Below are positions 27,729 through 38,230 of a stretch of DNA of 64,000 nucleotides, piece after piece. The stretch spans positions 310,001 through 374,000 of the forward strand of contig NZ_WWCP01000001.1 of assembly GCF_009857505.1 (NCBI RefSeq), written 5' to 3'. Numbering within the stretch: the stretch's first letter is position 1; each line of letters begins with the position of its first letter. This DNA comes from Duganella lactea. GTDB taxonomy: Bacteria > Pseudomonadota > Gammaproteobacteria > Burkholderiales > Burkholderiaceae_D. The position numbers and the translations under genes were made by a program. The notes beneath the pieces are model-generated. The model was not told the DNA's origin. It was given only the letters and a program-made list of their open reading frames with translations, and made no database searches.

Positions 27729-28492
27729 ATTTCATCTCCGCCGGATTCCGCACGCTGGTCTACAAGGAGACGCTGCGCTTCTGGAAAGTGGCCACGCAGA
27801 CCATCGCCGCGCCTATCCTTACCGCCATGCTGTACCTGATGATCTTCGGCCATGTGCTGGAGGGCCGCGTCACGGTCTACCAGGACGTCAACTACACCGC
27901 CTTCCTGATCCCCGGCCTGGTGATGATGAGCGTGCTGCAGAACGCCTTCGCCAACGCGTCGTCGTCGCTGATCCAGTCCAAGATCACCGGCAACCTGGTG
28001 TTCGTGCTGCTGACGCCTTTGTCGCACTGGGAGATTTTCTCGGCCTACGTGCTGGCCGCCATGGCGCGCGGCATCGCCGTCGGCCTGGGCGTGTTCCTGG
28101 TCACCACCTGGTTTGCGCACCTGTCGTTCGCCGCGCCGCTGTGGATCATCGTGTTCGCGCTGCTGGGCGCGGCCATCCTCGGCACCGTGGGCCTGATCGC
28201 CGGCATCTGGGCCGAGAAGTTCGATCAGCTGGCGGCGTTCCAGAATTTCCTGATCGTGCCGCTGACCTTCCTGGCCGGCGTGTTCTACTCGATCCACTCG
28301 CTGCCGCCGCTGTGGCAGGCGATCTCGCATCTGAATCCGTTCTTCTACATGATCGACGGCTTCCGTTACGGCTTCTTCGGCCAGTCCGACGTCAACCCGC
28401 TGGTGAGCCTGGCCATTGTGTCGGCCTTCCTGGTGGTGCTGGCGTTCCTGGCGATTCGTTTGCTGCGCAGCGGTTACAGGTTACGCCATTAA
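27725..28492 (+). CDS. ABC-2 type permease (YadH-like)
   Basis: A 255-residue inner-membrane permease with six predicted hydrophobic segments (for example IAAPILTAMLYLMIFGHVLE, LIPGLVMMSVLQNAFA, IVPLTFLAGVFYSIHSLP). QNFLIVPLTFLAGVFYSI and the region around HLNPFFYMIDGFRYGFFG are typical of the ABC-2 fold. It pairs with the ATPase just upstream to form an exporter of unknown cargo. The pair lies between mla and ibaG-murA, a conserved position in betaproteobacteria, so an envelope role is plausible. Confidence 0.9.
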
Positions 28493-28523
28493 AGCCTGCG
28501 TCATTAATATTCAAGGATTCATC

Positions 28524-28760
28524 ATGCCTACCACTCCAGAACTCATCCACGGCTACATCTTGGCCGGTCTCGAATGCACCCACCTCGAAGTGGACGGCGA
28601 CGGCCAGCACTTCCAGGCGGTGATTGTGTCGCCGGCGTTCGCCGGCAAGCGCCCGATCCAGCGCCACCAGCTGGTGTACGCCGCGCTGGGCGACCGCATG
28701 CGCGAAGAGATTCACGCGCTGTCGATGAAAACCCTCACCCCTGAAGAATATCAAGGATAA
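28524..28760 (+). CDS. ibaG: BolA family protein IbaG
   Basis: A 78-residue BolA-like protein ([20 protein letters not shown] and [20 protein letters not shown] form the BolA fold, with the conserved RHQLVYAAL helix). Its position directly before murA (2 bp) matches ibaG/yrbA of enterics. BolA proteins work with CGFS glutaredoxins in iron-sulfur handling, and a Grx4-type gene is present at 6720-7031. The chosen ATG has AAGGA 7 nt upstream. Confidence 0.9.
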   Translation: MPTTPELIHGYILAGLECTHLEVDGDGQHFQAVIVSPAFAGKRPIQRHQLVYAALGDRMREEIHALSMKTLTPEEYQG

Positions 28761-28762
28761 GC

Positions 28763-30013
28763 ATGGACAAGCTTCTGATTCAAGGCGGTAACCGCCTGCA
28801 AGGCGACATCATCATCTCCGGCGCGAAGAACGCGGCCTTGCCTATCCTGTGCGCGGGCCTGCTGACGGCCGGCGACGTTGAACTGTCCAACGTGCCGCAC
28901 CTGCACGACGTGTCCACCATCCTCAAGCTGCTGGGCCAGACCGGCCTGAAAGTGACGCAGGACGGCGACAAGGTCACGCTGAACGGCAGCGCCATCGACA
29001 AGACCGAAGCGCCGTATGAGCTGGTGAAAACCATGCGCGCCTCGATCCTGGTGCTCGGTCCCCTGCTGGCGCGCTTCGGCACCGCCAAGGTGTCGCTGCC
29101 GGGCGGCTGCGCCATCGGCTCGCGTCCGGTGGACCAGCACATCAAGGGCCTGCAGGCGATGGGCGCCGACATCACCATCGAGGGCGGCTACATCTACGCC
29201 AAGTGCGCCAAGCTGAAAGGCGCGCGCATCGTCACCGACATGATCACCGTGACCGGCACCGAGAACCTGCTGATGGCCGCCACCCTGGCCGAAGGCGAGA
29301 CCGTGCTGGAAAACGCCGCCTGCGAACCGGAAGTGACCGACCTGGCCAACCTGCTGGTGGCCATGGGCGCGAAGATCGACGGCATCGGCACCAACCGTCT
29401 GGTGATTCAGGGCGTGAGCGAACTGCATGGCGCCAAACACGCGGTGATTTCGGACCGCGTCGAGGCGGTGACCTTCCTGTGCGCGGTGGCCGCCGCCGGT
29501 GGCGATATCACCATCCGCAACACCCGCGTCGACATCATGGACGCGGCGCTGGACAAGCTGCGTGAGATCGGTGTGCAGCTGACGGTGGGCGACACCTGGA
29601 TCCGCGCGCAGATGGACAAGCGTCCGCGCGCCGTGACCTTCCGCACCACTGAATATCCGGGTTTCGCGACCGATATGCAGGCGCAGTTCATGGCGGTGAA
29701 CACCATCGCCGATGGCGCTAGCCGCGTGACCGAAACCATTTTTGAAAACCGCTTCATGCACGTCCAGGAGATGAACCGTCTGGGCGCGCAAATTGAAACC
29801 GATGGCAACACCGCCTTTATCAAAGGCGTGGAACAGCTGGTCGGCGCGCCTGTGATGGCGACCGACCTGCGTGCATCCGCTTCGCTGGTGATCGCCGGCC
29901 TGGCCGCGCGCGGTGAAACGCTGGTCGACCGCATCTATCACCTGGACCGCGGCTATGATCAGATGGAAGTCAAACTCTCCGCCGTAGGCGCCAACATCCA
30001 GCGTATTAAATAA
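28763..30013 (+). CDS. murA: UDP-N-acetylglucosamine 1-carboxyvinyltransferase
   Basis: A 416-residue enzyme that transfers the enolpyruvyl group of PEP to UDP-GlcNAc, the first committed step of peptidoglycan synthesis. It opens with the substrate-binding [18 protein letters not shown]. The reactive, fosfomycin-target Cys is in [19 protein letters not shown] (near residue 115). [15 protein letters not shown] and the C-terminal domain-closing helix are also intact. It lies between ibaG and hisG with spacings of 2 and 4 bp, so it belongs to the same transcription unit. Confidence 0.97.
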   Translation: MDKLLIQGGNRLQGDIIISGAKNAALPILCAGLLTAGDVELSNVPHLHDVSTILKLLGQTGLKVTQDGDKVTLNGSAIDKTEAPYELVKTMRASILVLGPLLARFGTAKVSLPGGCAIGSRPVDQHIKGLQAMGADITIEGGYIYAKCAKLKGARIVTDMITVTGTENLLMAATLAEGETVLENAACEPEVTDLANLLVAMGAKIDGIGTNRLVIQGVSELHGAKHAVISDRVEAVTFLCAVAAAGGDITIRNTRVDIMDAALDKLREIGVQLTVGDTWIRAQMDKRPRAVTFRTTEYPGFATDMQAQFMAVNTIADGASRVTETIFENRFMHVQEMNRLGAQIETDGNTAFIKGVEQLVGAPVMATDLRASASLVIAGLAARGETLVDRIYHLDRGYDQMEVKLSAVGANIQRIK

Positions 30014-30017
30014 AGCC

Positions 30018-30683
30018 ATGACCGCATTCCAAGCCGACTCCCAGCAGCTGATTCTGGCGCTGTCGAAGGGCCGCATTTTCGAGGACACCCTGCCGTTGCT
30101 GGAAGCAGCCGGCATCACCGTCACCGAGAATCCGGAAACCTCGCGCAAGCTGATCCTGCCGACCAACGATCCCAATGTGCGCGTGCTGATCGTGCGCGCC
30201 ACCGACGTGCCGACCTATGTGCAGCATGGCGCGGCGGACTTCGGCGTGGCCGGCAAGGATGTGCTGCTGGAGCACGGCGGCGAAGGACTGTACCAGCCGA
30301 TCGACCTGCATATCGCCGAGTGCCGCATGTCGGTCGCGGTGCGCAATGGCTTTGATTACGACACCGCCGTGCGTCAGGGCGCGCGTCTGCGCGTGGCCAC
30401 CAAGTTCGTCGAAACCGCGCGCGCGCACTTCGCCAAGAAAGGCGTGCACGTCGATCTGATCAAGCTGTATGGCTCGATGGAGCTGGCACCGCTGGTCGGC
30501 CTGTCGGACGCCATCGTCGACGTGGTCAGCACCGGCAACACGCTGCGCGCCAACGATCTGAAAGAGGTCGAGGCGATCATGGATATTTCGTCGCGCCTGA
30601 TCGTCAATCAGGCCGCGCTGAAGATGAAACGCGAGCGCCTGCAACCGATTATCGAAGCATTTGAACGCGCATCCAAAAAATGA
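30018..30683 (+). CDS. hisG: ATP phosphoribosyltransferase, short form
   Basis: A 221-residue catalytic subunit for the first step of histidine synthesis (ATP + PRPP to phosphoribosyl-ATP). It starts with [20 protein letters not shown] and has the PRPP loop [19 protein letters not shown]. It lacks the C-terminal regulatory domain of the long form, so it should need HisZ for activity and feedback control; no hisZ is in the window. The stop overlaps hisD (ATGA). Confidence 0.96.
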   Translation: MTAFQADSQQLILALSKGRIFEDTLPLLEAAGITVTENPETSRKLILPTNDPNVRVLIVRATDVPTYVQHGAADFGVAGKDVLLEHGGEGLYQPIDLHIAECRMSVAVRNGFDYDTAVRQGARLRVATKFVETARAHFAKKGVHVDLIKLYGSMELAPLVGLSDAIVDVVSTGNTLRANDLKEVEAIMDISSRLIVNQAALKMKRERLQPIIEAFERASKK

Positions 30684-31996
30684 TTACCAAGCTCGATTCC
30701 AGCCAGGCCGACTTCAAACAGCGTCTGGACACCCTGCTGGCCTTTGAAGCCAGCACCGATGACGCCATCGAATCCGCCGTCGGCAAGATCCTCGCCGACG
30801 TCAAGGCGCGCGGCGATGCCGCCGTCCTTGAATACACCAACAAATTCGATCGCCTGCAAAATGGTCCGAATGGCGTCGCCACCAGCATGGCCGCGCTGGA
30901 CGTCTCGCAGGAAGAACTGCACGCCGCGTTGGCCGCCATCCCTGCAGCCCAGCGCAAGGCGCTGGAAGTGGCGGCGGAACGCGTGCGCGTGTTCCACGAG
31001 CGCCAGAAGCAGGAACTGAACGGCTTCACCTACACCGAACCGGATGGCACGGTGCTGGGCCAGCGCGTGACGCCGCTGGACCGGGTGGGCATCTACGTCC
31101 CCGGCGGCAAGGCGGCCTACCCGTCGTCGGTGCTGATGAACGCGATTCCGGCGCACGTCGCCGGCGTCGAAGAAATCATCATGGTGGTGCCAACGCCGGA
31201 TGGCGTGAAGAACCAGATGGTGCTGGCCGCCGCCGCCATCGCCGGCGTCACCCGCGTGATCACCATCGGCGGTGCGCAGGCGGTGGCCGCGCTGGCCTAC
31301 GGCACCGAAACGATACAAGCGGTCGACAAGATCGTCGGCCCGGGCAACGCCTACGTGGCCTCGGCCAAGCGCCGCGTGTTCGGCGTGGTCGGCATCGACA
31401 TGATCGCCGGCCCGTCGGAAATCCTGATCGTCGCCGACGGCACCACCGATCCGGACTGGATCGCCATGGACCTGTTCTCGCAAGCGGAGCACGACGAGCT
31501 GGCGCAAGCCATCCTGCTGTGCCCAGACGCCGGCTACATCGCCAAGGTCGAAGCCAGCATCGCCAAGCTGCTGCCGACGATGCCGCGCGCGGAAGTGATC
31601 CGCACCTCGCTGGGTGATCGCGGCGCGCTGGTCAAGGTGCGCGACATGGACGAAGCCTGCGCCATCGCCAACAGCATCGCCGCCGAGCACCTGGAAATCT
31701 CCGCCGTCGAGCCGCAGCAATGGGCCGACAAAATCCGCCACGCCGGCGCCATGTTCCTCGGCCGCTTCTCGTCCGAGTCGCTGGGCGACTACTGCTGCGG
31801 CCCGAACCACGTGTTGCCGACCTCGCGCACCGCGCGCTTCTCGTCGCCGCTGGGCGTGTACGATTTCCAGAAACGCTCGTCGATCATTCACGTCAGCGAA
31901 GCCGGCGCGCAAACGCTGGGCAAGGTCGCCGCCGAACTAGCGTATGGCGAAGGCTTGCAGGCGCACGCCCGCAGCGCGGAGCTGCGCCTGAAATGA
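30680..31996 (+). CDS. hisD: Histidinol dehydrogenase
   Basis: A 438-residue zinc enzyme that oxidises histidinol to histidine in two NAD-dependent steps. Family landmarks are [53 protein letters not shown], the zinc and base region [17 protein letters not shown], and [20 protein letters not shown]. It overlaps hisG by 4 bp at its start and the methyltransferase gene by 4 bp at its end. Confidence 0.97.
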   Translation: MITKLDSSQADFKQRLDTLLAFEASTDDAIESAVGKILADVKARGDAAVLEYTNKFDRLQNGPNGVATSMAALDVSQEELHAALAAIPAAQRKALEVAAERVRVFHERQKQELNGFTYTEPDGTVLGQRVTPLDRVGIYVPGGKAAYPSSVLMNAIPAHVAGVEEIIMVVPTPDGVKNQMVLAAAAIAGVTRVITIGGAQAVAALAYGTETIQAVDKIVGPGNAYVASAKRRVFGVVGIDMIAGPSEILIVADGTTDPDWIAMDLFSQAEHDELAQAILLCPDAGYIAKVEASIAKLLPTMPRAEVIRTSLGDRGALVKVRDMDEACAIANSIAAEHLEISAVEPQQWADKIRHAGAMFLGRFSSESLGDYCCGPNHVLPTSRTARFSSPLGVYDFQKRSSIIHVSEAGAQTLGKVAAELAYGEGLQAHARSAELRLK

Positions 31997-32787
31997 CGGA
32001 GACGTGGCTCAATCAGGTCTTTTGCGAGGATGCGCTGGCCGGTCTGGCGCGCATCCCGGATGGTTCCATCGATCTGATTCTGACCGATCCGCCGTATAAC
32101 CTCGGCAAGGACTACGGCAATGCCTCGGACCAGCAGACGGTAGACGACTACCTGCTGTGGACCGAGCAATGGATAGACGCGGCCCTGCCCAAGCTGAAAC
32201 CGAACGGCAGCTTATACATTTTCCTCACCTGGCGCTTTTCGCCGGAGATTTTCGTCATGCTGAAAAAGCGCATGACGATGATGAACGAGATTATCTGGGA
32301 CCGCCGCGTGCCGTCGATGGGCGGCAGCGTGCGCAGTTTCTCGTCGGTGCACGACACCATCGGCTTCTTCGTGCGCCGCAAGGATTACTACTTCGATCTG
32401 GACGCGGTGCGCATTCCGTATGACGCCGAAACCAAGAAGGCCCGCTCGCGCGCCATCTTCATCGGCGCCAAGTGGCTGGAAGTGGGCTACAACCCCAAGG
32501 ATTTGTGGAGCGTGTCGCGTCTGCACCGGGAGCATCCCGAACGCGCCGACCATCCGACGCAAAAGCCGCTGGAGATCATCGAGCGCATGGTCAAGGCCTC
32601 GTGCCCGCCGGATGGCGTGGTGCTGGACCTGTTCATGGGCAGCGGCACGACGGCGGTGGCGGCCAAGCGTTGCGGCCGCAATTATGTCGGCTTCGAGCTG
32701 AATCCCGAATACTGCGCCATCATCAATCAACGGCTGGCGGCGCCCGAGACCCCCATCAAGAAATCACGAAGTTTAGTCAACTCATAG
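31993..32787 (+). CDS. Solitary DNA methyltransferase (beta-class, YhdJ/CcrM-like) inside the his operon
   Basis: A 264-residue amino-methyltransferase. The catalytic DPPY motif comes first ([15 protein letters not shown], near residue 30) and the SAM-binding motif last ([20 protein letters not shown]), the beta-class order seen in CcrM, M.HinfI and Yhd[18 protein letters not shown] is the usual pre-motif-I helix. The start ATG overlaps the hisD stop (ATGA) and hisC follows after 13 bp, so it is translated as part of the his operon. No restriction gene is near, so it is probably an orphan methylase; the recognition site cannot be read from the sequence. It lacks the roughly 80-residue C-terminal domain of CcrM. 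Confidence 0.88.
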   Translation: MTETWLNQVFCEDALAGLARIPDGSIDLILTDPPYNLGKDYGNASDQQTVDDYLLWTEQWIDAALPKLKPNGSLYIFLTWRFSPEIFVMLKKRMTMMNEIIWDRRVPSMGGSVRSFSSVHDTIGFFVRRKDYYFDLDAVRIPYDAETKKARSRAIFIGAKWLEVGYNPKDLWSVSRLHREHPERADHPTQKPLEIIERMVKASCPPDGVVLDLFMGSGTTAVAAKRCGRNYVGFELNPEYCAIINQRLAAPETPIKKSRSLVNS

Positions 32788-32800
32788 GAGCCCAAGTAAG

Positions 32801-33895
32801 ATGTCCCCCATCGACACGCTGGTCAACAGCACCATCCGTCCCGACGTCCGAGCCGTAGCAAGCTACCACGTCGCCGACGCGAGCGGTTTCATTAAACTGG
32901 ATGCGATGGAGAACCCTTACCACCTGCCGCATCACTTGCGCGAGGACCTCGCCCAGCGGCTGGCCGATGTGGCGCTGAACCGCTATCCGGTGGCCTCTTA
33001 CGCCAGCATCAAGCGGCGCATCAACGACAAGCTGGGTGTGCCGGCCGGGTATGACGTCATCCTCGGCAACGGCTCGGATGAACTGATCTCGATCCTGTGC
33101 ATGGCCTGCGCCATGCAGGACCGCCGCGCCACCGTGGTGGCGCCGACGCCGTCGTTCGTCATGTACCAGCGTTCGGCGCAATTCGCCGGCATGGACTACG
33201 TCGGCGTGCCGCTCAAGGCCGACATGACGCTGGACCTGCCGGCCATGCTGGCGGCGATCCGCGAGCACAAGCCGGCGCTGGTGTTCCTGTCCTACCCGAA
33301 CAACCCGACCGGCAACCTGTTCGCCGAAGACGACATCGTCGCCATCATCCAGGCGCTCGACGGTTTCGGCCTGGCCGTGGTGGACGAGGCCTATGAGCCG
33401 TTCGCGCAGCAAACCTTGATGCGCCGCCTGCCGGAATTCAATAATCTGGTGGTGATGCGCACCGTGTCGAAGCTCGGCCTGGCCGGTATTCGCCTCGGCT
33501 ACATGGCGGCGGCGCCGCGATTGCTGATCGAATTCGATAAAGTGCGGCCTCCTTACAACATCAACGTACTGACGCAGGTTGCGGCCGAATTCGCGCTCGA
33601 CCATGTGGAGGTGCTGAACCAGCAGGCGGCCGCGTTGCGCGCCGCACGCGCCGATCTGACGGCTGCATTGGCCCGTATCCCGGGTGTGGAAGTTTTTCCG
33701 TCGGCGGCAAATTTTATCTTGATTCGCGTGTCGAATTCCGACGATGTCCACGCGAAACTACTAGCCCACAAGGTTTTAATTAAAAATGTGAGTAAAATGC
33801 ACAGTGTGCTGGCTAATTGCCTGCGCATTACTGTCAGTACTCCGGAAGAAAATTCCGCCTTCCTCGATGCGTTCACCGCATCGCTGGCAGCCTGA
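32801..33895 (+). CDS. hisC: Histidinol-phosphate aminotransferase
   Basis: A 364-residue PLP enzyme that makes histidinol phosphate from imidazole acetol phosphate and glutamate. Cofactor-binding features are ILGNGSDELISILCMA, LSYPNNPTGNLFAEDDI, VVDEAYEPFA, and the Schiff-base Lys in RTVSKLGLAGIRLGYM. A good ribosome binding site (TAGGAG) precedes the ATG. Confidence 0.95.
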   Translation: MSPIDTLVNSTIRPDVRAVASYHVADASGFIKLDAMENPYHLPHHLREDLAQRLADVALNRYPVASYASIKRRINDKLGVPAGYDVILGNGSDELISILCMACAMQDRRATVVAPTPSFVMYQRSAQFAGMDYVGVPLKADMTLDLPAMLAAIREHKPALVFLSYPNNPTGNLFAEDDIVAIIQALDGFGLAVVDEAYEPFAQQTLMRRLPEFNNLVVMRTVSKLGLAGIRLGYMAAAPRLLIEFDKVRPPYNINVLTQVAAEFALDHVEVLNQQAAALRAARADLTAALARIPGVEVFPSAANFILIRVSNSDDVHAKLLAHKVLIKNVSKMHSVLANCLRITVSTPEENSAFLDAFTASLAA

Positions 33896-33913
33896 GACCA
33901 TCGCGAGCTTTTC

Positions 33914-34504
33914 ATGAACCGCACCGCAGAAATCATTCGTAATACCAACGAGACGCAAGTCCGCGTTTCCATCAACCTGGACGGCACCGGCAAGCAGAAG
34001 CTGAACACCGGTGTGCCTTTCCTCGACCATATGCTGGACCAGATCGCCCGTCACGGCCTGTTCGACCTCGAAGTCGAAGCCACCGGCGACATCCATATCG
34101 ACAACCACCACACGGTGGAAGACGTCGGCATCACGCTGGGCATGGCGGTGGCCAAGGCCATCGGCGACCGCAAGGGCATCGTCCGCTACGGCCATTCGTA
34201 TGTGCCGCTGGACGAGGCGCTGTCGCGCGTCGTGCTGGACTTCTCGGGCCGTCCCGGCATCGAGTACCACATCCCGTTCACGCGCGCGATGATCGGCACC
34301 TTCGACGTGGACCTGACGCTGGAATTCTTCCGCGGCTTCGTCAACCACGCGCTGGTGACGCTGCACATCGATAACCTGCGCGGCACCAACGCCCACCACC
34401 AGTGCGAGACCGTGTTCAAGGCCTTCGGCCGCGCGCTGCGCATGGCGTCGGAACTCGATCCGCGCGCCGCCGGCACCATCCCGTCGACCAAGGGCACCCT
34501 CTAA
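33914..34504 (+). CDS. hisB: Imidazoleglycerol-phosphate dehydratase
   Basis: A 196-residue monofunctional dehydratase (no phosphatase domain, unlike the E. coli fusion). The metal-binding histidine repeats are [30 protein letters not shown], then [20 protein letters not shown]. It catalyses the Mn-dependent dehydration of IGP to imidazole acetol phosphate. It lies 18 bp after hisC and 8 bp before hisH. Confidence 0.97.
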   Translation: MNRTAEIIRNTNETQVRVSINLDGTGKQKLNTGVPFLDHMLDQIARHGLFDLEVEATGDIHIDNHHTVEDVGITLGMAVAKAIGDRKGIVRYGHSYVPLDEALSRVVLDFSGRPGIEYHIPFTRAMIGTFDVDLTLEFFRGFVNHALVTLHIDNLRGTNAHHQCETVFKAFGRALRMASELDPRAAGTIPSTKGTL

Positions 34505-34512
34505 ACCACATC

Positions 34513-35151
34513 ATGAAAAAAATCGTAGTAGTTGATTACGGCATGGGTAATCTGCGTTCGGTCGCGCAAGCGCTGCGCGCCGTGGCGCCGGACGCCAATG
34601 TGCTGATCTCCGGCGAAGTGGCCGATATCGCAAGCGCCGACCGCATCGTGCTGCCCGGCCAGGGCGCCATGCCGGACTGCATGCGCAGCCTGCGCGAGTC
34701 CGGCGTGCAGGAGGCCTTGCTTGCGGCCTCCCGTAACAAGCCGCTGATGGGGGTGTGCATCGGCGAGCAAATGCTGTTTGATGTCAGCGAGGAAGGCAAC
34801 GCCGCCGGCCTGGGTCTGCTGCCCGGCAAAGTGGTGCGCTTCCAGCTCGACGGCCAGCTGCAGGAAGACGGTTCGCGCTTCAAGGTGCCGCAAATGGGCT
34901 GGAACCAAGTGCGGCAAACGGCGTCTCATCCGATGTGGCAGGATATTCCGGACCATGCGTATTTCTACTTCGTGCACAGCTATTTCGCCCAGCCGGAGCA
35001 GGCCGCGCATACCGTCGGTCAAACTGTCTACGGTGCGCCGTTCAGTTGCGCCGTCGCGCGTGATAATATTTTTGCGACCCAGTTCCATCCGGAGAAAAGC
35101 GCCGCGGCCGGACTGCAGTTGTACAAAAATTTTGTTCACTGGAACCCTTGA
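34513..35151 (+). CDS. hisH: Imidazole glycerol phosphate synthase, glutaminase subunit
   Basis: A 212-residue class I glutamine amidotransferase that supplies ammonia to HisF. It begins [20 protein letters not shown], with the nucleophile Cys in [14 protein letters not shown] (GVCLGMQ in most homologues, here GVCIGEQ) and the His/Glu pair in [16 protein letters not shown]. The ATG at 34513 is used because the amidotransferase fold begins immediately; earlier in-frame codons lie inside hisB. Confidence 0.96.
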   Translation: MKKIVVVDYGMGNLRSVAQALRAVAPDANVLISGEVADIASADRIVLPGQGAMPDCMRSLRESGVQEALLAASRNKPLMGVCIGEQMLFDVSEEGNAAGLGLLPGKVVRFQLDGQLQEDGSRFKVPQMGWNQVRQTASHPMWQDIPDHAYFYFVHSYFAQPEQAAHTVGQTVYGAPFSCAVARDNIFATQFHPEKSAAAGLQLYKNFVHWNP

Positions 35152-35179
35152 TTTCTTTTTATCTCTAACTTAAACCATC

Positions 35180-35971
35180 ATGCTGCTCATTCCTGCCATC
35201 GACCTCAAAGACGGTCACTGCGTTCGCTTGAAACAAGGCGATATGGAACTCGCCACCGTATTCTCCGAAGATCCGGCCGAGATGGCCCTGCATTGGCTGA
35301 AGCAAGGCGCGCGTCGCCTGCACCTGGTCGATCTGAACGGCGCCTTCGCCGGCAAGCCGAAGAACGAAGGCGCGGTCAAGGCCATCCTGAAAGTGGTGCA
35401 GGAATACGCTGAAGAAAACGACCTCGACGAAATTCCGGTGCAACTGGGCGGCGGCATCCGCGACCTCGACACCATCGAGCGTTATCTGGACGCCGGCATC
35501 ACCTACGTCATCATCGGCACCGCCGCCGTGAAAGAGCCGGGCTTCCTGCACGACGCCTGCGGCGCCTTCCCCGGCCACATCATCGTCGGCCTGGACGCCA
35601 AGGACGGCAAGGTCGCCACCGACGGCTGGAGCAAGATGTCCGGCCACGAAGTCATCGACCTGGCCAAGAAATTCGAGGCCTACGGCGTGGAATCGATCAT
35701 CTACACCGACATCGGCCGCGACGGCATGATGGGCGGCGTGAATATCGACGCCACCGTCAAGCTGGCGCAAGCGGTGAAGATTCCGGTGATCGCCTCGGGC
35801 GGCCTGCACAACCTGGCCGACGTCGAAGCGCTGTGCGCGGTGCAGGACGAAGGCATCGAGGGCGTGATCTGCGGCCGTTCGATTTACGAAGGCACGATCG
35901 ACCTGGCCTCGGCGCAACTGCGCGCCGATGAGCTCAGCGGTGACCTGATCGAAGAAGAAGACGAAGGTTAA
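35180..35971 (+). CDS. hisA: Phosphoribosylformimino-5-aminoimidazole carboxamide ribotide isomerase
   Basis: A 263-residue TIM-barrel isomerase converting ProFAR to PRFAR. It opens [20 protein letters not shown] with the catalytic Asp8-type residue, has [16 protein letters not shown], a second half-barrel Asp in [16 protein letters not shown], and the phosphate loop [10 protein letters not shown]. It is about 15-18 residues longer than usual because of an acidic C-terminal tail ([13 protein letters not shown]), probably flexible. Confidence 0.96.
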   Translation: MLLIPAIDLKDGHCVRLKQGDMELATVFSEDPAEMALHWLKQGARRLHLVDLNGAFAGKPKNEGAVKAILKVVQEYAEENDLDEIPVQLGGGIRDLDTIERYLDAGITYVIIGTAAVKEPGFLHDACGAFPGHIIVGLDAKDGKVATDGWSKMSGHEVIDLAKKFEAYGVESIIYTDIGRDGMMGGVNIDATVKLAQAVKIPVIASGGLHNLADVEALCAVQDEGIEGVICGRSIYEGTIDLASAQLRADELSGDLIEEEDEG

Positions 35972-35982
35972 GAGTACATTCC

Positions 35983-36756
35983 ATGTTAGCTAAACGCATC
36001 ATCCCTTGCCTGGACGTGACCGATGGCCGCGTCGTCAAAGGCGTCAACTTCACCGAGCTGCGCGACGCCGGCGACCCGGTGGAAATCGCCCGCCGCTACG
36101 ACGAGCAGGGCGCCGATGAGCTGACCTTCCTCGACATCACCGCCACCAGCGACAATCGCGGTCTGATCCTCGACATCATCGAGGCCGTGGCCTCACAGGT
36201 GTTCATTCCGCTGACCGTGGGCGGCGGCGTGCGCGAGGTGGCCGATGTGCGCCGCCTGCTGAACGCCGGCGCCGACAAGGTCAGCATGAATTCGTCGGCG
36301 GTGTCGAATCCACAGCTGGTGTACGAAGCGTCGCAGAAACACGGCTCGCAGTGCATCGTGGTGGCGATCGACGCCAAGCAAACCTCGCCCGGCAAGTGGG
36401 AGGTGTTCACGCATGGCGGCCGCAAGGCCACCGGCATCGACGCCATCGAATGGGCGAAAAAAATGGAACAGCTGGGCGCCGGCGAAATCCTGCTGACCAG
36501 CATGGACAAGGACGGCACCAAGTCCGGCTTCGACCTGGGCCTGACGCGCGGCGTGTCCGACGCGGTCGGCATTCCGGTGATCGCCTCCGGCGGTGTTGGC
36601 GGGCTGCAGGACCTGGCCGACGGCGTCAAGCTGGGCAAGGCGGACGCGGTGCTGGCCGCCAGCATCTTCCACTTCGGCCAATATTCGGTGCAGCAGGCCA
36701 AGCGCTTCATGGCGCAGCAGGGCATCCCGATGCGTCTGGATGGGGTGGCGGCATGA
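35983..36756 (+). CDS. hisF: Imidazole glycerol phosphate synthase, cyclase subunit
   Basis: A 257-residue TIM-barrel cyclase that uses HisH-derived ammonia to make IGP and AICAR. The N-terminal [20 protein letters not shown] carries the catalytic Asp11 region, [15 protein letters not shown] and the second Asp in [19 protein letters not shown] follow, and phosphate is bound by [16 protein letters not shown]. Its stop overlaps the hisI start by 4 bp. Confidence 0.97.
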   Translation: MLAKRIIPCLDVTDGRVVKGVNFTELRDAGDPVEIARRYDEQGADELTFLDITATSDNRGLILDIIEAVASQVFIPLTVGGGVREVADVRRLLNAGADKVSMNSSAVSNPQLVYEASQKHGSQCIVVAIDAKQTSPGKWEVFTHGGRKATGIDAIEWAKKMEQLGAGEILLTSMDKDGTKSGFDLGLTRGVSDAVGIPVIASGGVGGLQDLADGVKLGKADAVLAASIFHFGQYSVQQAKRFMAQQGIPMRLDGVAA

Positions 36757-37175
36757 ACGCGCCGATCCAACCGAAAGCCGCCTGGCTGAAAAAAGTGAAA
36801 TGGGACGAGCACGGCCTGGTGCCGGTGATCGCCCAGGAAGCCGTCACCAACGACGTGCTGATGTTCGCCTGGATGAACCGCGAGGCGCTGGCCAAGACGG
36901 TCGAACTGGGCGAGGCCGTCTACTGGAGCCGCTCGCGCAAGAAGCTGTGGCACAAGGGCGAGGAGTCCGGCCATGTGCAGAAGGTGCTGGAAGTGCGCCT
37001 GGACTGTGACGAGGATGTGGTGCTGCTGAAAATTGAGCAGGCCGGCGGCATTGCCTGCCACACCGGCCGTCACTCCTGCTTCTTCCAGAAGTTCGATGGC
37101 GACGCGCAGGAAGGCGACTGGCAGAACACCGAGCCGGTCCTGAAAGACCCCTCCGACATCTACAAAGGCAAGTAA
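36753..37175 (+). CDS. hisI: Phosphoribosyl-AMP cyclohydrolase
   Basis: A 140-residue monofunctional hydrolase (separate from hisE, unlike the E. coli fusion). It opens the adenine ring of PR-AMP. Landmarks are [40 protein letters not shown], and the zinc/magnesium ligands in [16 protein letters not shown] and [13 protein letters not shown]. The start ATG overlaps the hisF stop (ATGA). Confidence 0.96.
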   Translation: MNAPIQPKAAWLKKVKWDEHGLVPVIAQEAVTNDVLMFAWMNREALAKTVELGEAVYWSRSRKKLWHKGEESGHVQKVLEVRLDCDEDVVLLKIEQAGGIACHTGRHSCFFQKFDGDAQEGDWQNTEPVLKDPSDIYKGK

Positions 37176-37177
37176 GC

Positions 37178-37516
37178 ATGAGCACCATCCTGGACCGTCT
37201 GGCGGACGTGATCGAATCGCGCAAGCCGGCCAACGGCGGCGACCCCGCCACCTCCTACACCGCCAAGCTGCTGGCCAAGGGCGACGACGCCATCCTCAAG
37301 AAAATCGGCGAGGAAGCCACCGAGACCGTGATGGCCGCCAAGGATGCCCGCGCCGGCGGCGACAGCGGCAAGGTGCTGTACGAAGTGGCCGACTTGTGGT
37401 TCCATACGCTGGTGCTGCTGGCCCAGTTCGACCTGAAGCCGCAGCAAGTGCTCGATGAGCTGGCGCGCCGCGAAGGCGTGTCCGGCATCGAGGAAAAAGC
37501 GTCCCGCAAAGAATAA
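37178..37516 (+). CDS. hisE: Phosphoribosyl-ATP diphosphatase
   Basis: A 112-residue all-helical MazG-like pyrophosphohydrolase for step two of histidine synthesis. The metal-binding pattern is [20 protein letters not shown] followed by [14 protein letters not shown] (ExxE then ExxD). It starts 2 bp after hisI. With this gene, all classic his enzymes except histidinol-phosphate phosphatase and HisZ are in the window. Confidence 0.95.
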   Translation: MSTILDRLADVIESRKPANGGDPATSYTAKLLAKGDDAILKKIGEEATETVMAAKDARAGGDSGKVLYEVADLWFHTLVLLAQFDLKPQQVLDELARREGVSGIEEKASRKE

Positions 37517-37528
37517 ACGGAGTCCTCA

Positions 37529-37897
37529 GTGGAAAACTGCATCTTTTGCAAAATAGCCGAAAAGAAAATTCCTTCGACCACCGTGTACGAGGATGATGAG
37601 CTGCTGGCGTTCAAGGACATCAATCCGCACGCGCCGGTGCACTTGCTGGTGATTCCTAAAAAACACTATTCGACGTTGCAGGATGCCGCCGCCGCGCCTG
37701 ATCTGCTGGGCAAGATGCTGGCGCTGGCACCCCGTCTGGCAGAGGAATTCGGCTGCTCGGTCAGCTATGATGCGGACGGCGCGCCGACCCGCGGTTACAA
37801 GGCGCTGATTAACAGTGGGCCGGATGGCGGCCAAGAGGTGTACCATTTGCACCTGCATGTGGTCGGCGGTCCGCAGCCATGGCGCGGCAAGCGTTGA
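37529..37897 (+). CDS. hinT: HIT family nucleotide hydrolase (HinT-like)
   Basis: A 122-residue histidine-triad protein. It begins ENCIFCKIAEKKIPSTTVYE (Cys pair typical of bacterial HinT) and ends with the triad VYHLHLHVVGG. Such enzymes hydrolyse purine phosphoramidates such as AMP-lysine. The start is GTG with CGGAG upstream. It sits between hisE and tatA, a common arrangement in betaproteobacteria. Confidence 0.93.
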   Translation: MENCIFCKIAEKKIPSTTVYEDDELLAFKDINPHAPVHLLVIPKKHYSTLQDAAAAPDLLGKMLALAPRLAEEFGCSVSYDADGAPTRGYKALINSGPDGGQEVYHLHLHVVGGPQPWRGKR

Positions 37898-38011
37898 ACT
37901 GACGCTGAACGGCCTTATTTACCGGAGACAGGGCGCTTCGCGTATACTACCGCTGCGGTTCTGAGCATCAACGAATTTAATCCAGGCGCAATGCGCTTCA
38001 AGGGGAATATG

Positions 38012-38218
38012 ATGGGTTCTACTAGCTGGGTACACTGGGCAATTTTGCTGGTTGTCGTGATTTTGATCTTCGGCACGAAAAAACTGGGCAATATGGGTTC
38101 GGACATCGGCAAGGCGGTCAAAGGCTTCAAGGATGGCGTGAAGGGCGGCGAGGAAGACAAACCGGCCGCGCCGGCCGCACCGGGCACGATCGACGTCGAC
38201 GCCAAAGAGAAGAAGTAA
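38012..38218 (+). CDS. tatA: Sec-independent translocase subunit TatA
   Basis: A 68-residue Tat pore component: one N-terminal membrane helix ([20 protein letters not shown]), the [20 protein letters not shown] amphipathic helix, and a charged tail. ATG 38012 is chosen over the adjacent ATG at 38009 because AGGGG is 6 nt before it and homologues begin MGS. A TATACT hexamer at 37943-37948 in the 114-bp gap after hinT may be the -10 element of a separate tat promoter. Confidence 0.93.
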   Translation: MGSTSWVHWAILLVVVILIFGTKKLGNMGSDIGKAVKGFKDGVKGGEEDKPAAPAAPGTIDVDAKEKK

Positions 38219-38230
38219 GCGCCGGCGCTT

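Noticed and set aside
31993-32787. Restriction-modification system
   Set aside because: Only the methyltransferase is present and both neighbours are his genes, so it is better described as an orphan methylase.
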